From positions 1-64,000 of the forward strand of contig CANFZM010000012.1 of NCBI GenBank assembly GCA_947451525.1: DNA of 64,000 nucleotides, written 5' to 3'. Origin of the DNA: Flavobacteriaceae bacterium. GTDB taxonomy: Bacteria; Bacteroidota; Bacteroidia; Flavobacteriales; Flavobacteriaceae. Under the pieces are notes generated by a model. That model was not told where the DNA came from. It worked only from the letters and a program-made list of their open reading frames with translations, and did not search any database. A program made the translations under genes and the position numbers. Positions 46,833 to 56,124 of the stretch are shown one piece after another. The stretch's first letter is position 1. Each line of letters starts with the position of its first letter.

Positions 46833-47264
46833 CTAAAAAATCTTTTTTTCAGTTATCAAATCGTTTATCACTTCTGCTACTTCAATAAAGTGATTAATTT
46901 TTTCTTCTGATATATTTACCTTAATTTTTTCATTAAATTTTAATACAGTTTCTTTAGATAGTGCTCGTTTTTCTTTTCCTAATTCTGTCAAATAAATTAA
47001 AACCCCTCTGCCATCCTCTGGGTTTTTCTTCCTTATTATTAATCCTTTTTCTTCTAATGTCTTTAATGTTCTAGTTAATGAGGTTGCTTCCATCCCCATT
47101 CTATTACTAATAAAGGTTGAAGGTGTGCCATTTTCTCTATCTATACTTAACAATGCAAAGCCAATAGCCATTGAACCTTCATATTTAGATGCTTCTTCAT
47201 TGTACATTCTAGAAACTGCTTGCCAAGTTGAGCGTAAAATATAATCTATAGTTTTATCTTTCAT
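46833..47264 (-). CDS. MarR family transcriptional regulator
   Basis: A 143-residue winged-helix protein with GMEATSLTRTLKTLEEKGLI, the MarR DNA-reading helix, and the wing ending DGRGVLIYLTELG. It precedes fadB by 74 bp in the same orientation, so it is probably the regulator of the beta-oxidation operon and responds to an acyl-CoA or fatty acid, by analogy with other MarR proteins next to fad genes. Confidence 0.9.
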   Translation of the reverse strand: MKDKTIDYILRSTWQAVSRMYNEEASKYEGSMAIGFALLSIDRENGTPSTFISNRMGMEATSLTRTLKTLEEKGLIIRKKNPEDGRGVLIYLTELGKEKRALSKETVLKFNEKIKVNISEEKINHFIEVAEVINDLITEKKIF

Positions 47265-47766
47265 TTAGTTGTTCATAAAAAACAAATATATAAATATTTT
47301 ATTATGCACGCATACTATTTGTGTTAAATTTTATGTGTTTATAAAACTATGGTTGTTTTTTATATTGTTTTAATAACGTTTACTTTTATGAATATTATAA
47401 CATAAAATTAAAATCAACTTTCCGTTTTTCGGGTATATTTTTATGTAGTAAGAAGTAAAGTTAATGATGAATTTTGTAGGAGAAAAGTTACATTAATGTA
47501 AAATAAATTTCAATTAAGAATAATCTAATTAAAATAGGTTTTTGGTAAAATAACGTTTCTTTTTGGTTATATTTTTTAATTTTCGTTTATTTTTTTAACA
47601 AATTTATGATGTTGTCACATTTATATAAAAGATTACAATTTGAAGTATATTAATATTATAGTATGAATTTTGATTTAAATTTCGATTCAAAGTAAAATTA
47701 TCTTATTATTGCAGAATTCTGAAAATTAAACGAAAATCATGTAATTAAGTAATTAAATTAATTACC
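47265..47766. promoter_or_regulatory. 500-bp AT-rich intergenic region with TTACATTAATGTAA palindrome
   Basis: No gene is visible. At 47488-47501 there is a perfect 14-bp palindrome, TTACATTAATGTAA, whose half equals the ATGTAA half-site used by the stress-island promoters. It lies about 220 bp from marR and 265 bp from the 91-residue gene, so the target is unclear. Nothing else repeats the dispersed families. Confidence 0.4.
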
Positions 47767-48042
47767 ATGGATTATTTAAAAAATAATCATAACGAAAACC
47801 TACAAAGTTATATTTACGAATTTAATAATTCTCAGAATTTTATTTTTATTCGTGAACTTTATAAAATCAACTTCGATTTAATAGTTCTATTAATAAAGAA
47901 ATATGGTTATGCCCTAGCCTTAGAAGATATTTCAGAATTGGATTTTAATAGAAAGAAAGATATTGATGATAATTATGTATTCCTTAAAAAAATAAATAGA
48001 GCAATTTATAAGAGGGAACTTAAGTTGGAAGATTTGAAATAA
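47767..48042 (+). CDS. Small hypothetical protein
   Basis: A 91-residue charged, helical protein with no cysteine, signal or membrane segment (MDYLKNNHNENLQSYIYEF at the start, ELKLEDLK at the end). It is not recognised. The frame is preceded by a long leader and followed by 137 bp before the REC/AraC gene in the same orientation. The composition is like other local genes, and it is likely real though function is unknown. Confidence 0.5.
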   Translation: MDYLKNNHNENLQSYIYEFNNSQNFIFIRELYKINFDLIVLLIKKYGYALALEDISELDFNRKKDIDDNYVFLKKINRAIYKRELKLEDLK

Positions 48043-48179
48043 AAATATTTTTTTTTAAAATTTTAAATTACGGACTTGATAAATAAAAAAAAACGATAAT
48101 TACCTTTAAATTTATATAATAACTTTTATTAAAGTTTAAATAAAATCTTTTTTAAGATACTATAAAGTAAAAATTTTTT

Positions 48180-48977
48180 ATGGAAAAAATAAAAATTTTA
48201 GTTATTGGTGTACAAATTCATTTGTATCAAGAAATTCAAGAAATTCTTGAGAAAGAAGGGTATGAATTGATTTTTTTATCCATGATTAAAGAAAATATTA
48301 TTCAACAAATAGAAAATATTAATCCACAATTAGTGATAATTGATATTGATGATGACCAATTTAAAAATGGAATTCTTTTAGGACAGCATTTATTAAATGA
48401 AGATGTTATTCCATTTATGTACTTGTCATCACAGGCAGATAATTTGATTATTGAACAAATAAAACGAACTAGACCTTATGGGTTTTTAGTAAAACCATTA
48501 CGTGATTTAGATGTTAAGGCTAGTGTGAAACTAATACTCTATAACTATTCACATAAAAATATTGATTTATTAAAGTCAGATAAAAAAGTAATTGAAGATG
48601 TACCTTTTAGAATAAGACACGTAATTAATTATATTAATGAAAATATTTATGAAAAAATAGATATTGATGAATTAGCAAATTTAACTAAATGGAAAAAACA
48701 TCATTTTATTAGAATTTTTTCTAGCATTATTGGTATTACACCTTATCAATACATTTTAATTAATAAAATAGAAATAGCAAAGGCGTTGATTGAAGAAACT
48801 AATCAACCAATTAATGAAATAGCGTATGATTTAGGATTTGTGAATTATAGTAATTTTGGACATGTTTTTAAAAAAATGTGTTTTACTTCTCCTGAAAATT
48901 ATAGGAAAACTAAGAAATCAAATCCCTCAATTCACTTAGTACAAGATAATGAACAGTTTACACCAAATGAAAAATAG
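48180..48977 (+). CDS. Receiver-like/AraC-type transcriptional regulator
   Basis: A 265-residue protein. Residues 1-125 look like a response-regulator receiver: LVIIDIDDD carries the likely phosphoacceptor, and PYGFLVKPL the conserved lysine-proline. The usual acidic pair near the N-terminus is missing (ILVIGVQ instead), so phosphorylation may be altered. Residues about 150-250 form an AraC helix-turn-helix pair (NLTKWKKHHFIRIFSSIIG and EIAYDLGFVNYSNFGHVFK). No sensor kinase is adjacent. It is followed by the ompA gene. Confidence 0.85.
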   Translation: MEKIKILVIGVQIHLYQEIQEILEKEGYELIFLSMIKENIIQQIENINPQLVIIDIDDDQFKNGILLGQHLLNEDVIPFMYLSSQADNLIIEQIKRTRPYGFLVKPLRDLDVKASVKLILYNYSHKNIDLLKSDKKVIEDVPFRIRHVINYINENIYEKIDIDELANLTKWKKHHFIRIFSSIIGITPYQYILINKIEIAKALIEETNQPINEIAYDLGFVNYSNFGHVFKKMCFTSPENYRKTKKSNPSIHLVQDNEQFTPNEK

Positions 48978-49123
48978 TAAAAAGTTCAGTACTAAATAAA
49001 TATTCCCCAAATATTTTTTACCTACAGCGAATTAAACAGTAAAAATACATTTAAGAATTTGTTCCTTCTTTTTTTTATTGTTGGATTTTATAATAATATT
49101 CTGTAATTAATTAATATTTTAAA

Positions 49124-50416
49124 ATGAAAAAAGTAATTTTTATTCCGCTCGTATCTCTGTTTACGTTGTTTTCTTATTCCCAAAATGAGAGTAAAGAAAA
49201 AAAAGAAAAAGATCCATTCAATCATTGGTCCGTTGAATTAAATGTTGGTCAAAATAAACCACTCAGACCCTTTTCTACAGGTTATTTCACATCTAAACCT
49301 AATACTTATTTTTACTTTAATGGTATTGAGCATTATGACCTTGGGGCAAGGTATATGTTTTCAAATTTATTTGGTTTGAAAGTTGATTTAGCCTATGATG
49401 AAATAAAAAACCAATCCGGAAGTGGTTCTTTAGATTTTTATTTAAAACAATATCGTTTAGGTTTTCAAGGAGTAATTAATATGTCTCGATTATTAAGATT
49501 CGAATCCTTTACCAATCGATTCGGGATTTTGGCTCATGGTGGGTTTCAATTTTCAAAATTAAAGCCTCAGATTGGTGTTAACCAAAACTTATCTGAAGAT
49601 AATGGAGGTATAATTTTAGGATTAACTCCCCAATACCGTTTGACTAATTGGTTAGCAATAACTGGAGATTTCACTTATATTAATAATTTGAGACAACATT
49701 TTAATTGGGATGGGACTTATTCGCCCGATACCAATAATCTTACTGGTTCTATTTACAATACTTCGCTTGGACTTACTTTTTATTTAGGAGATAAAAATAA
49801 AACTCACGCCGATTGGTATGTATCTCCTGCCTCTACTACAGATAAGGAAGCAAGAAAAAAAATTGAAGAAATTGAAACCTTAATGAAGGACAATGATAAA
49901 GATGGGGTTCCAGATTATTTAGATTTGCAAAACAATACTCCATCAGGTGTTGTAGTAGACACCAAAGGTAGATTTATTGATACTAATTCAAATGGAGTTC
50001 CTGACGAATTAGAAAAGAAAGAGCCTAAAAAAGTAGAGCCTATAGTTGAAAATAAGGATCCATTAAAACCTACTTTAGAACCTAATAATCTAAACTTAAA
50101 TGTATTTTATGATGTAAACAACGATATGCCAAATAAAGGTTCTGAAAATAATATTTATTTATTAACCCAATATATGAAAAAATATCCAGAAGCATTAATT
50201 ATATTAACTGGTTTTGCAGATGTTCGAGGGGATGCGCAACACAATTTGGAATTGTCTAAACGTAGAGCAATGAAACTTAAAAACTTCCTTGTTTCTTCAG
50301 GTGTTAGCGAAGATAGAATTACTATCAGTGCTGAAGGAGTAGATACCACTTATCCTAGTTTTAATAAAACTGGTCTTGATTTAGCAAGAAGAGTTTCGGT
50401 AGGATTAATGAAATAG
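49124..50416 (+). CDS. OmpA family outer-membrane protein
   Basis: A 430-residue protein with a signal peptide (to about SYSQ), an N-terminal beta-barrel of about 230 residues (repeating aromatic-ended strands), thrombospondin type 3-like calcium repeats (DNDKDGVPDYLDLQNN, DTNSNGVPDELE) and a C-terminal OmpA peptidoglycan-binding domain (LTGFADVRGDAQHNLELSKRR). It tethers the outer membrane to the cell wall. A strong terminator follows, convergent with the acyl-CoA synthetase. Confidence 0.93.
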   Translation: MKKVIFIPLVSLFTLFSYSQNESKEKKEKDPFNHWSVELNVGQNKPLRPFSTGYFTSKPNTYFYFNGIEHYDLGARYMFSNLFGLKVDLAYDEIKNQSGSGSLDFYLKQYRLGFQGVINMSRLLRFESFTNRFGILAHGGFQFSKLKPQIGVNQNLSEDNGGIILGLTPQYRLTNWLAITGDFTYINNLRQHFNWDGTYSPDTNNLTGSIYNTSLGLTFYLGDKNKTHADWYVSPASTTDKEARKKIEEIETLMKDNDKDGVPDYLDLQNNTPSGVVVDTKGRFIDTNSNGVPDELEKKEPKKVEPIVENKDPLKPTLEPNNLNLNVFYDVNNDMPNKGSENNIYLLTQYMKKYPEALIILTGFADVRGDAQHNLELSKRRAMKLKNFLVSSGVSEDRITISAEGVDTTYPSFNKTGLDLARRVSVGLMK

Positions 50417-50444
50417 AACATTATTTCGTGGAGATTTTAAAAGC

Positions 50445-50480
50445 AAAACACCCTTAAAGAAATTTCTTTAAGGGTGTTTT
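50445..50480. terminator. Bidirectional intrinsic terminator
   Basis: A perfect 36-bp palindrome (AAAACACCCTTAAAGAAA and complement) with T-runs on both sides, lying between the convergent ompA and acyl-CoA synthetase genes. Confidence 0.93.
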
Positions 50481-50501
50481 TATTAAATTACTTCATATTA
50501 A

Positions 50502-52277
50502 TTAAGGATTGTAAATCTTATTATAAAGTTTAATATACTTTTCTTTTACCACCTTACGTTTTAGTTTTAAAGTAGGTGTAAGTTCGCCACCATCTATACT
50601 CCAAACATTGGGTGTTAATTCAAAGCGTTTTATTTTTTCCCAATTACCAAATTTTTCATTATACAAGTTAACTTCTTCCTGTATTTTCTGAATAACTTTT
50701 GAATTGGATATAATTTCTTCATTTAAATCGCCAATATCAAATCCTTCCTTGGCAGCCCAACTTTTTATATAAGTAAAATTAGGTTGAATAAATGCTGCGG
50801 GCATTTTCTCGCCATCCCCAATAACCATAATCTGTTCAATGAACAAAGATTGTTTCATGGTGTTTTCAATGATTTGTGGGGCAATATATTTTCCGCCAGA
50901 GGTCTTAAACATTTCTTTTTTCCGGTCGGTAATTTTTAAAAAGCCTTCTCTATCCACCTCGCCAATATCACCAGTATGAAAATAGCCATCATAAATAGTT
51001 TCATTAGTTAGTTTCTCGTCTTTATAATATCCCATCATAACATTTGGTCCTTTGCAAAGTATTTCACCATCTGAAGCAATTTTAACTTCTACATTTTGAA
51101 TTACTTTCCCAACGGTACCTACTTTAAAGCCATGATTTCTCATGTCATTAACGGTTATTACAGGAGAAGTTTCGGTTAAACCATAACCTTCCATTACGGG
51201 CATTCCTGCTGCTGCAAATACTCGAGTTAGACGTTGTTGTAAAGCGGCACTGCCTGAAACCAAAACGGTTAAATTACCGCCTAAGCCTTCTTTCCATTTG
51301 CTAAAAACTAATTTTCGCGCTATTTTTAATTGCAGTTCATACCAAATACCATTTGCTCCATAAGGTTCGTAGCGCAATCCTAAATTGACTGCCCAAAAGA
51401 ACAATTTTCTTTTGATTCCAGTTAGGGTAGAACCTTTTTCAATTATTTTGTCGTACACTTTCTCTAATAGTCGCGGAACTACTGAAAAAACCGTTGGTTT
51501 TACTTCGTTGATATTATCGGAAAGTTTGTCTATGCTTTCGGCAAAATAAATAGAAACCGAATAATATTGGTAGATATATAAAATTACTCTTTCAAAAATG
51601 TGACAAATTGGCAAGAAACTTAAAGCCTTACTAGTACCTTCTTCAAATGGGATTCTAGGAGAACTATCCAAAACATTGGAAACAATATTATTGTGTGAAA
51701 GCATTACTCCCTTTGGTTTTCCTGTGGTTCCAGAGGTGTAAATTATAGTCGCTAATTCTCCAGGCTTTACATTTTCTTTTCGTTCTTCTACCAAATTTTG
51801 GTTAGAAATATCTTCGCCTAAAACTAAAAGTTCTGCCCAGTTTTTGCAACCAACTATTTCATTAAATGAATAAACTTCTTTTAATTTAGAAACATTTTTT
51901 TTAATAAGGTTTACTTTACGGAGAACTTCTTCATCCGACACAAAGCAGTATTGGGCTTCACTATGGTTTAAAATATATTCATAATCCTCTTCCGAAATGG
52001 TTGGATAAATAGGTACCGTTTGTGCACCTGTTTGTAATGCACCAATATCCATAATATTCCATTCGGTTCTATTAGAAGATGATATAATTGCAATTTTGTC
52101 GTTTTTTTCTATCCCAAGACGCAGTAATGCTCTAGATATAGCATTTGCTTTATCAATGTATTCTTGTGTAGAAGTTTCTATCCATTTACCATTATATTTA
52201 GTTACAAGGCAGGCGGATAGGTTATTTTTTTCTAATTGATAGTATGGAAAATCGAAAAGACGGGTAATAGAAATCAT
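50502..52277 (-). CDS. Long-chain acyl-CoA synthetase (AMP-binding)
   Basis: A 591-residue ANL-superfamily enzyme. It has the P-loop-like TIIYTSGTTGKPKGVMLSH, the YGLTETSP adenylation motif, GYFHTGDIGEVD and DRKKEMFKTSGGKYIAPQ near the C-terminus. It activates fatty acids to acyl-CoA through an acyl-adenylate, feeding the beta-oxidation operon or lipid synthesis. It is on the opposite strand to its neighbours and is divergent from the sulfatase gene. The exact chain-length preference cannot be read. Confidence 0.93.
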   Translation of the reverse strand: MISITRLFDFPYYQLEKNNLSACLVTKYNGKWIETSTQEYIDKANAISRALLRLGIEKNDKIAIISSSNRTEWNIMDIGALQTGAQTVPIYPTISEEDYEYILNHSEAQYCFVSDEEVLRKVNLIKKNVSKLKEVYSFNEIVGCKNWAELLVLGEDISNQNLVEERKENVKPGELATIIYTSGTTGKPKGVMLSHNNIVSNVLDSSPRIPFEEGTSKALSFLPICHIFERVILYIYQYYSVSIYFAESIDKLSDNINEVKPTVFSVVPRLLEKVYDKIIEKGSTLTGIKRKLFFWAVNLGLRYEPYGANGIWYELQLKIARKLVFSKWKEGLGGNLTVLVSGSAALQQRLTRVFAAAGMPVMEGYGLTETSPVITVNDMRNHGFKVGTVGKVIQNVEVKIASDGEILCKGPNVMMGYYKDEKLTNETIYDGYFHTGDIGEVDREGFLKITDRKKEMFKTSGGKYIAPQIIENTMKQSLFIEQIMVIGDGEKMPAAFIQPNFTYIKSWAAKEGFDIGDLNEEIISNSKVIQKIQEEVNLYNEKFGNWEKIKRFELTPNVWSIDGGELTPTLKLKRKVVKEKYIKLYNKIYNP

Positions 52278-52361
52278 TTATAGGTTGGTTCTAATTTTAT
52301 GCAAATTAATCAATAAATTATATATTAACAATATATTTTCAATTATACTTGTACTATTTAG

Positions 52362-52369
52362 TAATTTTG
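52362..52369 (+). promoter_or_regulatory. Putative -7 box TAATTTTG
   Basis: Matches TAnnTTTG and lies 19 bp before the LTA-synthase-like gene. A -33 element is not clear. Confidence 0.4.
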
Positions 52370-52388
52370 CAAAAATTATTATTTCTCC

Positions 52389-54320
52389 TTGATGAAACGA
52401 TTTCCAAGATATAACGAATATAAAGTTTTGTTTTACAGGATAATTTTGGCCTATTTGTTTTATATGGTAGCCCGAATTTTGTTCTTTGTTTACAATGTAA
52501 ATTTAGTAAAAATAGATTCGGTAAAAGATTTCTTAACTTTATCCTATCATGGGCTTGCTTTTGATACCACTACAATACTGTATATCAATTCATTATTTAT
52601 TATATTGTCTGTTTTTCCATTAGTTGTTAATGCTAAAAAAGGCTTTCAAAAGTTTTTGTTTTATCTTTATTTTTCTACAAATTTACTAGCATTTACAACT
52701 AATTTTATTGATTTTATATATTACAAATATACTTTCAACAGAAGCACAAGAGCCTCTTTGGATACTTTAGAAAATGAAAGTAATAAAACTCGTTTGTTTT
52801 TTAACTTTTTGATAGAATATTGGCACGTTTTCTTGTTGTTTTTCTTCTGTGCTTATATTTGGATTTATTTGTATAAAAAGGTTAAGATACAACACCACAT
52901 TCCTGATGCATCTGTAAAGTATTTTGCAGCTTCAACCCTAAGTTTTTTATTTCTAACTACTATGTGTATTGGTGGAATTAGAGGTGATTTTAGTAAAAGC
53001 ACTCGACCTATAAATTTATTAGATGCTAGTAGATATGTTACTGATGCTTCCCAAGCCGATTATGTATTAAATACTCCATTTGCTATTATTAGAACCTGGA
53101 ATACCAATACGTTTCAGAAAGTGAATTTGGTATCTAAAGCTACAATCGATTCTTTAATTGTTCCAATAAAACAGTACCATAACAATCCTAAAACAAAGCC
53201 CAATGTGGTGATACTTATTTTAGAAAGTTATGCCAAAGAATACATCAGTGCGTTTAATAAGGATAATAAAATACCTAACTATAAAGGCTATTCTCCTTTT
53301 GTAGATTCGTTAGCACAGCACAGTTTGATTTTTACTAATGGCTATGCCAATGGGTATAAATCTATTCACGGAATGTCGTCTGTAATTGCTGGAATTCCAT
53401 CTTTTAAAGATGCCTTTACTTCGTCACCATTTCCAAAACAAAAAATTGAATCGTTGGTTTCCATTTTGAAAAGTGAAGGTTATGACACCTCCTTTTTTCA
53501 TGGTGCGCCTAATGGTTCTATGGGATTTCTTGGTTTCGGAAATATCTTAGGTTACGACCATTATTATGGTAAAAATGAATATAATAATGATGCCGATTTT
53601 GATGGTTCTTGGGGTATTTGGGACGAACCTTTTATGCAATATTTTAATAAAACGCTTTCGCAAAAGAAGGCGCCTTTCATGGCTACTTTATTTTCAGTTT
53701 CTTCGCACGAACCCTATGTAATTCCTGAAAAATATGAAGGTAAATTCCCAAAAGGGGACAACCCAATCCACCAATGTATTGGTTATACTGATTATTCATT
53801 AAAGCAATTTTTTAAAGCTGCCAAAAAAGAAGCGTGGTACCAAAACACTATTTTTGTTTTGGTTGCCGATCATGATAATTTAATTTATTATCCGGAATAT
53901 GGAAAAGATCAGAACTTCCATACCGTTCCGATTTTGTTTTTTACACCTAATGAAAAATACAAAGGAATCAATAAAGAATGGGCACAGCAAATAGATATTT
54001 ATCCTACCTTATTAGATATGATGGGATATGATAAGCCTTTTAGAAGTTGGGGTAGGAGTTTAATAAGTAACGATAAAGTGAAACCGTTTGTTATGCGCTA
54101 TTCTTCGGATAAATACCAGATGATGAGCGGAAATTATATTTGTACCTTTGATGGCGAGAAAGCAGTGGGTTTTTATAAAAAAGAAGATAAGGAGCTGAAA
54201 AATAATTTAATAAGCCATAGAACTACTGAAATGAACTTGTTAGAACTTCGCTGTAAAGCTTTCTTGCAAGATTATATGGAACGAATTATTGATAAAAAAT
54301 TGACTTCAAAAGATAAATAA
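52389..54320 (+). CDS. LTA synthase family sulfatase (membrane phosphoglycerol/phosphoethanolamine transferase-like)
   Basis: A 643-residue protein with five N-terminal membrane helices and a large extracytoplasmic alkaline-phosphatase/sulfatase domain. It has VVILILESYAKEYISAF for the first metal glutamate, ANGYKSIHGMSSVIAGIP for the nucleophile (Ser or Thr region), FSVSSHEPY and VLVADHDNL. In Gram-positives such proteins make lipoteichoic acid. In Gram-negative Bacteroidetes the relatives are thought to modify surface glycans with phosphate-linked groups. A dual-specificity phosphatase starts two bases after its stop, suggesting shared function. Confidence 0.87.
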   Translation: MMKRFPRYNEYKVLFYRIILAYLFYMVARILFFVYNVNLVKIDSVKDFLTLSYHGLAFDTTTILYINSLFIILSVFPLVVNAKKGFQKFLFYLYFSTNLLAFTTNFIDFIYYKYTFNRSTRASLDTLENESNKTRLFFNFLIEYWHVFLLFFFCAYIWIYLYKKVKIQHHIPDASVKYFAASTLSFLFLTTMCIGGIRGDFSKSTRPINLLDASRYVTDASQADYVLNTPFAIIRTWNTNTFQKVNLVSKATIDSLIVPIKQYHNNPKTKPNVVILILESYAKEYISAFNKDNKIPNYKGYSPFVDSLAQHSLIFTNGYANGYKSIHGMSSVIAGIPSFKDAFTSSPFPKQKIESLVSILKSEGYDTSFFHGAPNGSMGFLGFGNILGYDHYYGKNEYNNDADFDGSWGIWDEPFMQYFNKTLSQKKAPFMATLFSVSSHEPYVIPEKYEGKFPKGDNPIHQCIGYTDYSLKQFFKAAKKEAWYQNTIFVLVADHDNLIYYPEYGKDQNFHTVPILFFTPNEKYKGINKEWAQQIDIYPTLLDMMGYDKPFRSWGRSLISNDKVKPFVMRYSSDKYQMMSGNYICTFDGEKAVGFYKKEDKELKNNLISHRTTEMNLLELRCKAFLQDYMERIIDKKLTSKDK

Positions 54321-54322
54321 AG

Positions 54323-54910
54323 ATGAGTATTAAAAAGAAAATAGTAGCTGCACTTGTATTAGTAGTTTTAGTTGTTGCCGGGAAATATGTTTATGATCGT
54401 CATATTAATCATAATTTTATGACTATTACTGAAGGAAAGGTATATAAAAGTGGCACTATTCCTCCGGATGAAATTGAAAGTTATGTAAAGAAATACCATA
54501 TTAAATCGATAGTTGATTTACGTTTTCCGGGTACTGGAGATGATGTAAATAATCCAGAAATTCCTGCAGAGTTAACTGCCGAGAAACAAGCAATTGCCAA
54601 CATTCCGGGTGTAAACTATTATAATGATGGCTCGGATCAAGTTCCAAATCAAAAGAATTTAGATATTTTCTTCCAAATTATGGATAACCCAAGTAATTAT
54701 CCAGTTCTAATTCATTGTTACCACGGGATTGGTAGAGCCCAAATGTATTCGGCAATTTACCGAATTGAATACGAAGGTTTCTCCAATGAAGATGCCCGAC
54801 ATAAAGCAGCATTTCCTTTTACCTTCAGTTCTTTTGACGATGGAAAACCTAAAGGAGAATATTTAAAAGCCTACAAAAGCAGAAAAGAATTAGCTGCATC
54901 TAAAAAATAA
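54323..54910 (+). CDS. Membrane-anchored dual-specificity (tyrosine-type) phosphatase
   Basis: A 195-residue protein with an N-terminal membrane anchor (IVAALVLVVLVVAG) and a phosphatase domain. The P-loop is HCYHGIGRA, i.e. C-x5-R with the catalytic cysteine and arginine, and an aspartate-containing IVDLRFPGTGDD loop lies upstream. The anchor places the domain on the periplasmic side. Being coupled to the LTA-synthase-like gene, it may act on the phospho-product or on proteins; the substrate is unknown. Confidence 0.88.
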   Translation: MSIKKKIVAALVLVVLVVAGKYVYDRHINHNFMTITEGKVYKSGTIPPDEIESYVKKYHIKSIVDLRFPGTGDDVNNPEIPAELTAEKQAIANIPGVNYYNDGSDQVPNQKNLDIFFQIMDNPSNYPVLIHCYHGIGRAQMYSAIYRIEYEGFSNEDARHKAAFPFTFSSFDDGKPKGEYLKAYKSRKELAASKK

Positions 54911-54980
54911 CGATACTTTATTTTTTTAAATTATATAAAATTTTCTAAAGATTTTATACACTATTCTATTTCGTTTTATC

Positions 54981-54988
54981 TATATTTG
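54981..54988 (+). promoter_or_regulatory. Putative -7 box TATATTTG
   Basis: Consensus match about 110 bp before the cupin start, at the end of the gap after the phosphatase gene. Confidence 0.45.
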
Positions 54989-55097
54989 TGTGTCTTTTGT
55001 CTACAAATTTTTTTTTGTTGACCGATAGATAAGAGGAATTAGTCTTTCCTTTGTCGAACGAGATATATAAGGAATGATAAAATATTTATTTGAAAAA

Positions 55098-55454
55098 ATG
55101 AAAAAACCTATAGAAAATTCGGAATTAGAAAAAGGCAAAATCCATATTATTGTTGAGATTATTGAATATATGGCCAATGCTGTGGTTAGTAAAACTATAA
55201 TAAAAAAAACCACTGGAAATATTACTGCAACTTCATTTGATGCTGGAGAAGAATTAGATGAGAAAATCACTCCTTTTGATACCTATATTCAAATTATTGA
55301 TGGTGTTGCCGAGCTCACTATTAATGATGAAAAATACAAATTAAAACTTGGTGAAGGAATAGTAATTCCGGCACATTCTAAATATCATTTTAATGCTACC
55401 GAACAATTTAAAATGATTTCTACAGTTATAAAAAGTGGTTATGAAGATTTATAG
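55098..55454 (+). CDS. Cupin domain protein
   Basis: A 118-residue single-cupin protein. Strand pattern and the segment VIPAHSKYHFNATEQ supply the second cupin motif histidines; the first motif lacks the usual H-x-H. It may bind a metal weakly or a small ligand. The in-frame ATG 24 bases upstream (55074) is also possible, but the chosen start follows a T/A-rich leader and gives a normal cupin N-terminus. Such proteins are often redox or stress related. A terminator follows. Confidence 0.75.
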   Translation: MKKPIENSELEKGKIHIIVEIIEYMANAVVSKTIIKKTTGNITATSFDAGEELDEKITPFDTYIQIIDGVAELTINDEKYKLKLGEGIVIPAHSKYHFNATEQFKMISTVIKSGYEDL

Positions 55455-55511
55455 AAACTAATTGTTTTTTATTAATTAAAGTAATTCTTTATTGTTGTAT
55501 TAATACTTTCT

Positions 55512-55535
55512 AAAAACACTATTTATAGTGTTTTT
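55512..55535 (+). terminator. Intrinsic terminator
   Basis: A 10-bp stem (AAAAACACTA and complement) with a 4-base loop and a T-run, 60 bp after the cupin stop. Confidence 0.75.
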
Positions 55536-55559
55536 TTGTGCTTAAACGGAAATTGAAAT

Positions 55560-55645
55560 ATGTAATTTATATAAATTTTTATTAAAATCTTATAATATTT
55601 TTTACCCTAAAACGTTGCAACTTTGTATCAAGGAATTCAAGTTAT
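55560..55645 (+). promoter_or_regulatory. Possible promoter of ncRNA 1
   Basis: GCAACTTTGTATCAAGGAATTCAA at 55616-55639 resembles the csbD promoter GCATCTTTGTGGTATAGGAATTCAA. Weak ATATAA and TTATAA at 55569 and 55590 again show 21-bp spacing, while a better ATGTAA is at 55560. This is weaker than the four clear promoters, and AT-rich sequence makes chance matches likely. Confidence 0.35.
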
Positions 55646-55696
55646 TTGCTTACTAATTAAGGATTACCATCAAGTAATAAAATATAGTTTACAATA

Positions 55697-55796
55697 AATT
55701 GACTTGGTTATATGGGCAACGTAGAGTTTACGGAAGACTACGAATACACGTAAGAGTCAATTACATGCACAGGAAGTTATCTTCCTGTGCTTTTTT
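55697..55796 (+). ncRNA. Candidate small RNA 1
   Basis: A core of 50 nt (55704-55753) matches 60320-60369 at 42 positions. AATTGACT at 55697 pairs with AGTCAATT at 55755 to close the core, and the segment ends in a 10-bp terminator hairpin (GCACAGGAAG, loop TTAT, CTTCCTGTGC) plus T6 at 55767-55796. No ORF is present. The surrounding 55455-56124 gap has only this, the terminator and two promoter segments. The family is not identified; comparison with the Flavo-1 RNA of Flavobacteria would be a first test. Confidence 0.65.
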
Positions 55797-56010
55797 ATTT
55801 TAATTACAGATAACCTAGCTACTTTCTTAATTTGTTTTAGATATCTCTTAATTTCTTGATTTTGTAATTTCACCTTTCTTTTAGACTACCTTTAAAAAAA
55901 ATACTTATCAATTAGTACTTTTAAATTTCTGTTATTTTTATTAGAGTCTTTCCATTTAAAATAAAGCAGGAACTATCTTACCTATTTAAAAATAAAAAAG
56001 CTTCAATAAA

Positions 56011-56076
56011 CGTGGGATTTATGTAACTTTTTTATGGATTTATGCAATTACTATCGCGTTACTAGTTACAACTTTG
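56011..56076 (+). promoter_or_regulatory. Stress-island promoter A (AraC regulator)
   Basis: ATGTAA at 56021 and ATGCAA at 56042 are in direct orientation, 21 bp apart, and each is preceded by GGATTT. TTTG follows at 56073, 31 bp after the second half-site start. It lies 49 bp before the AraC-type gene, so autoregulation is plausible. Confidence 0.7.
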
Positions 56077-56124
56077 TCTATTGTAATTTTAAAGTTTCAA
56101 GAATTGACTTAAATCAATATTTAT

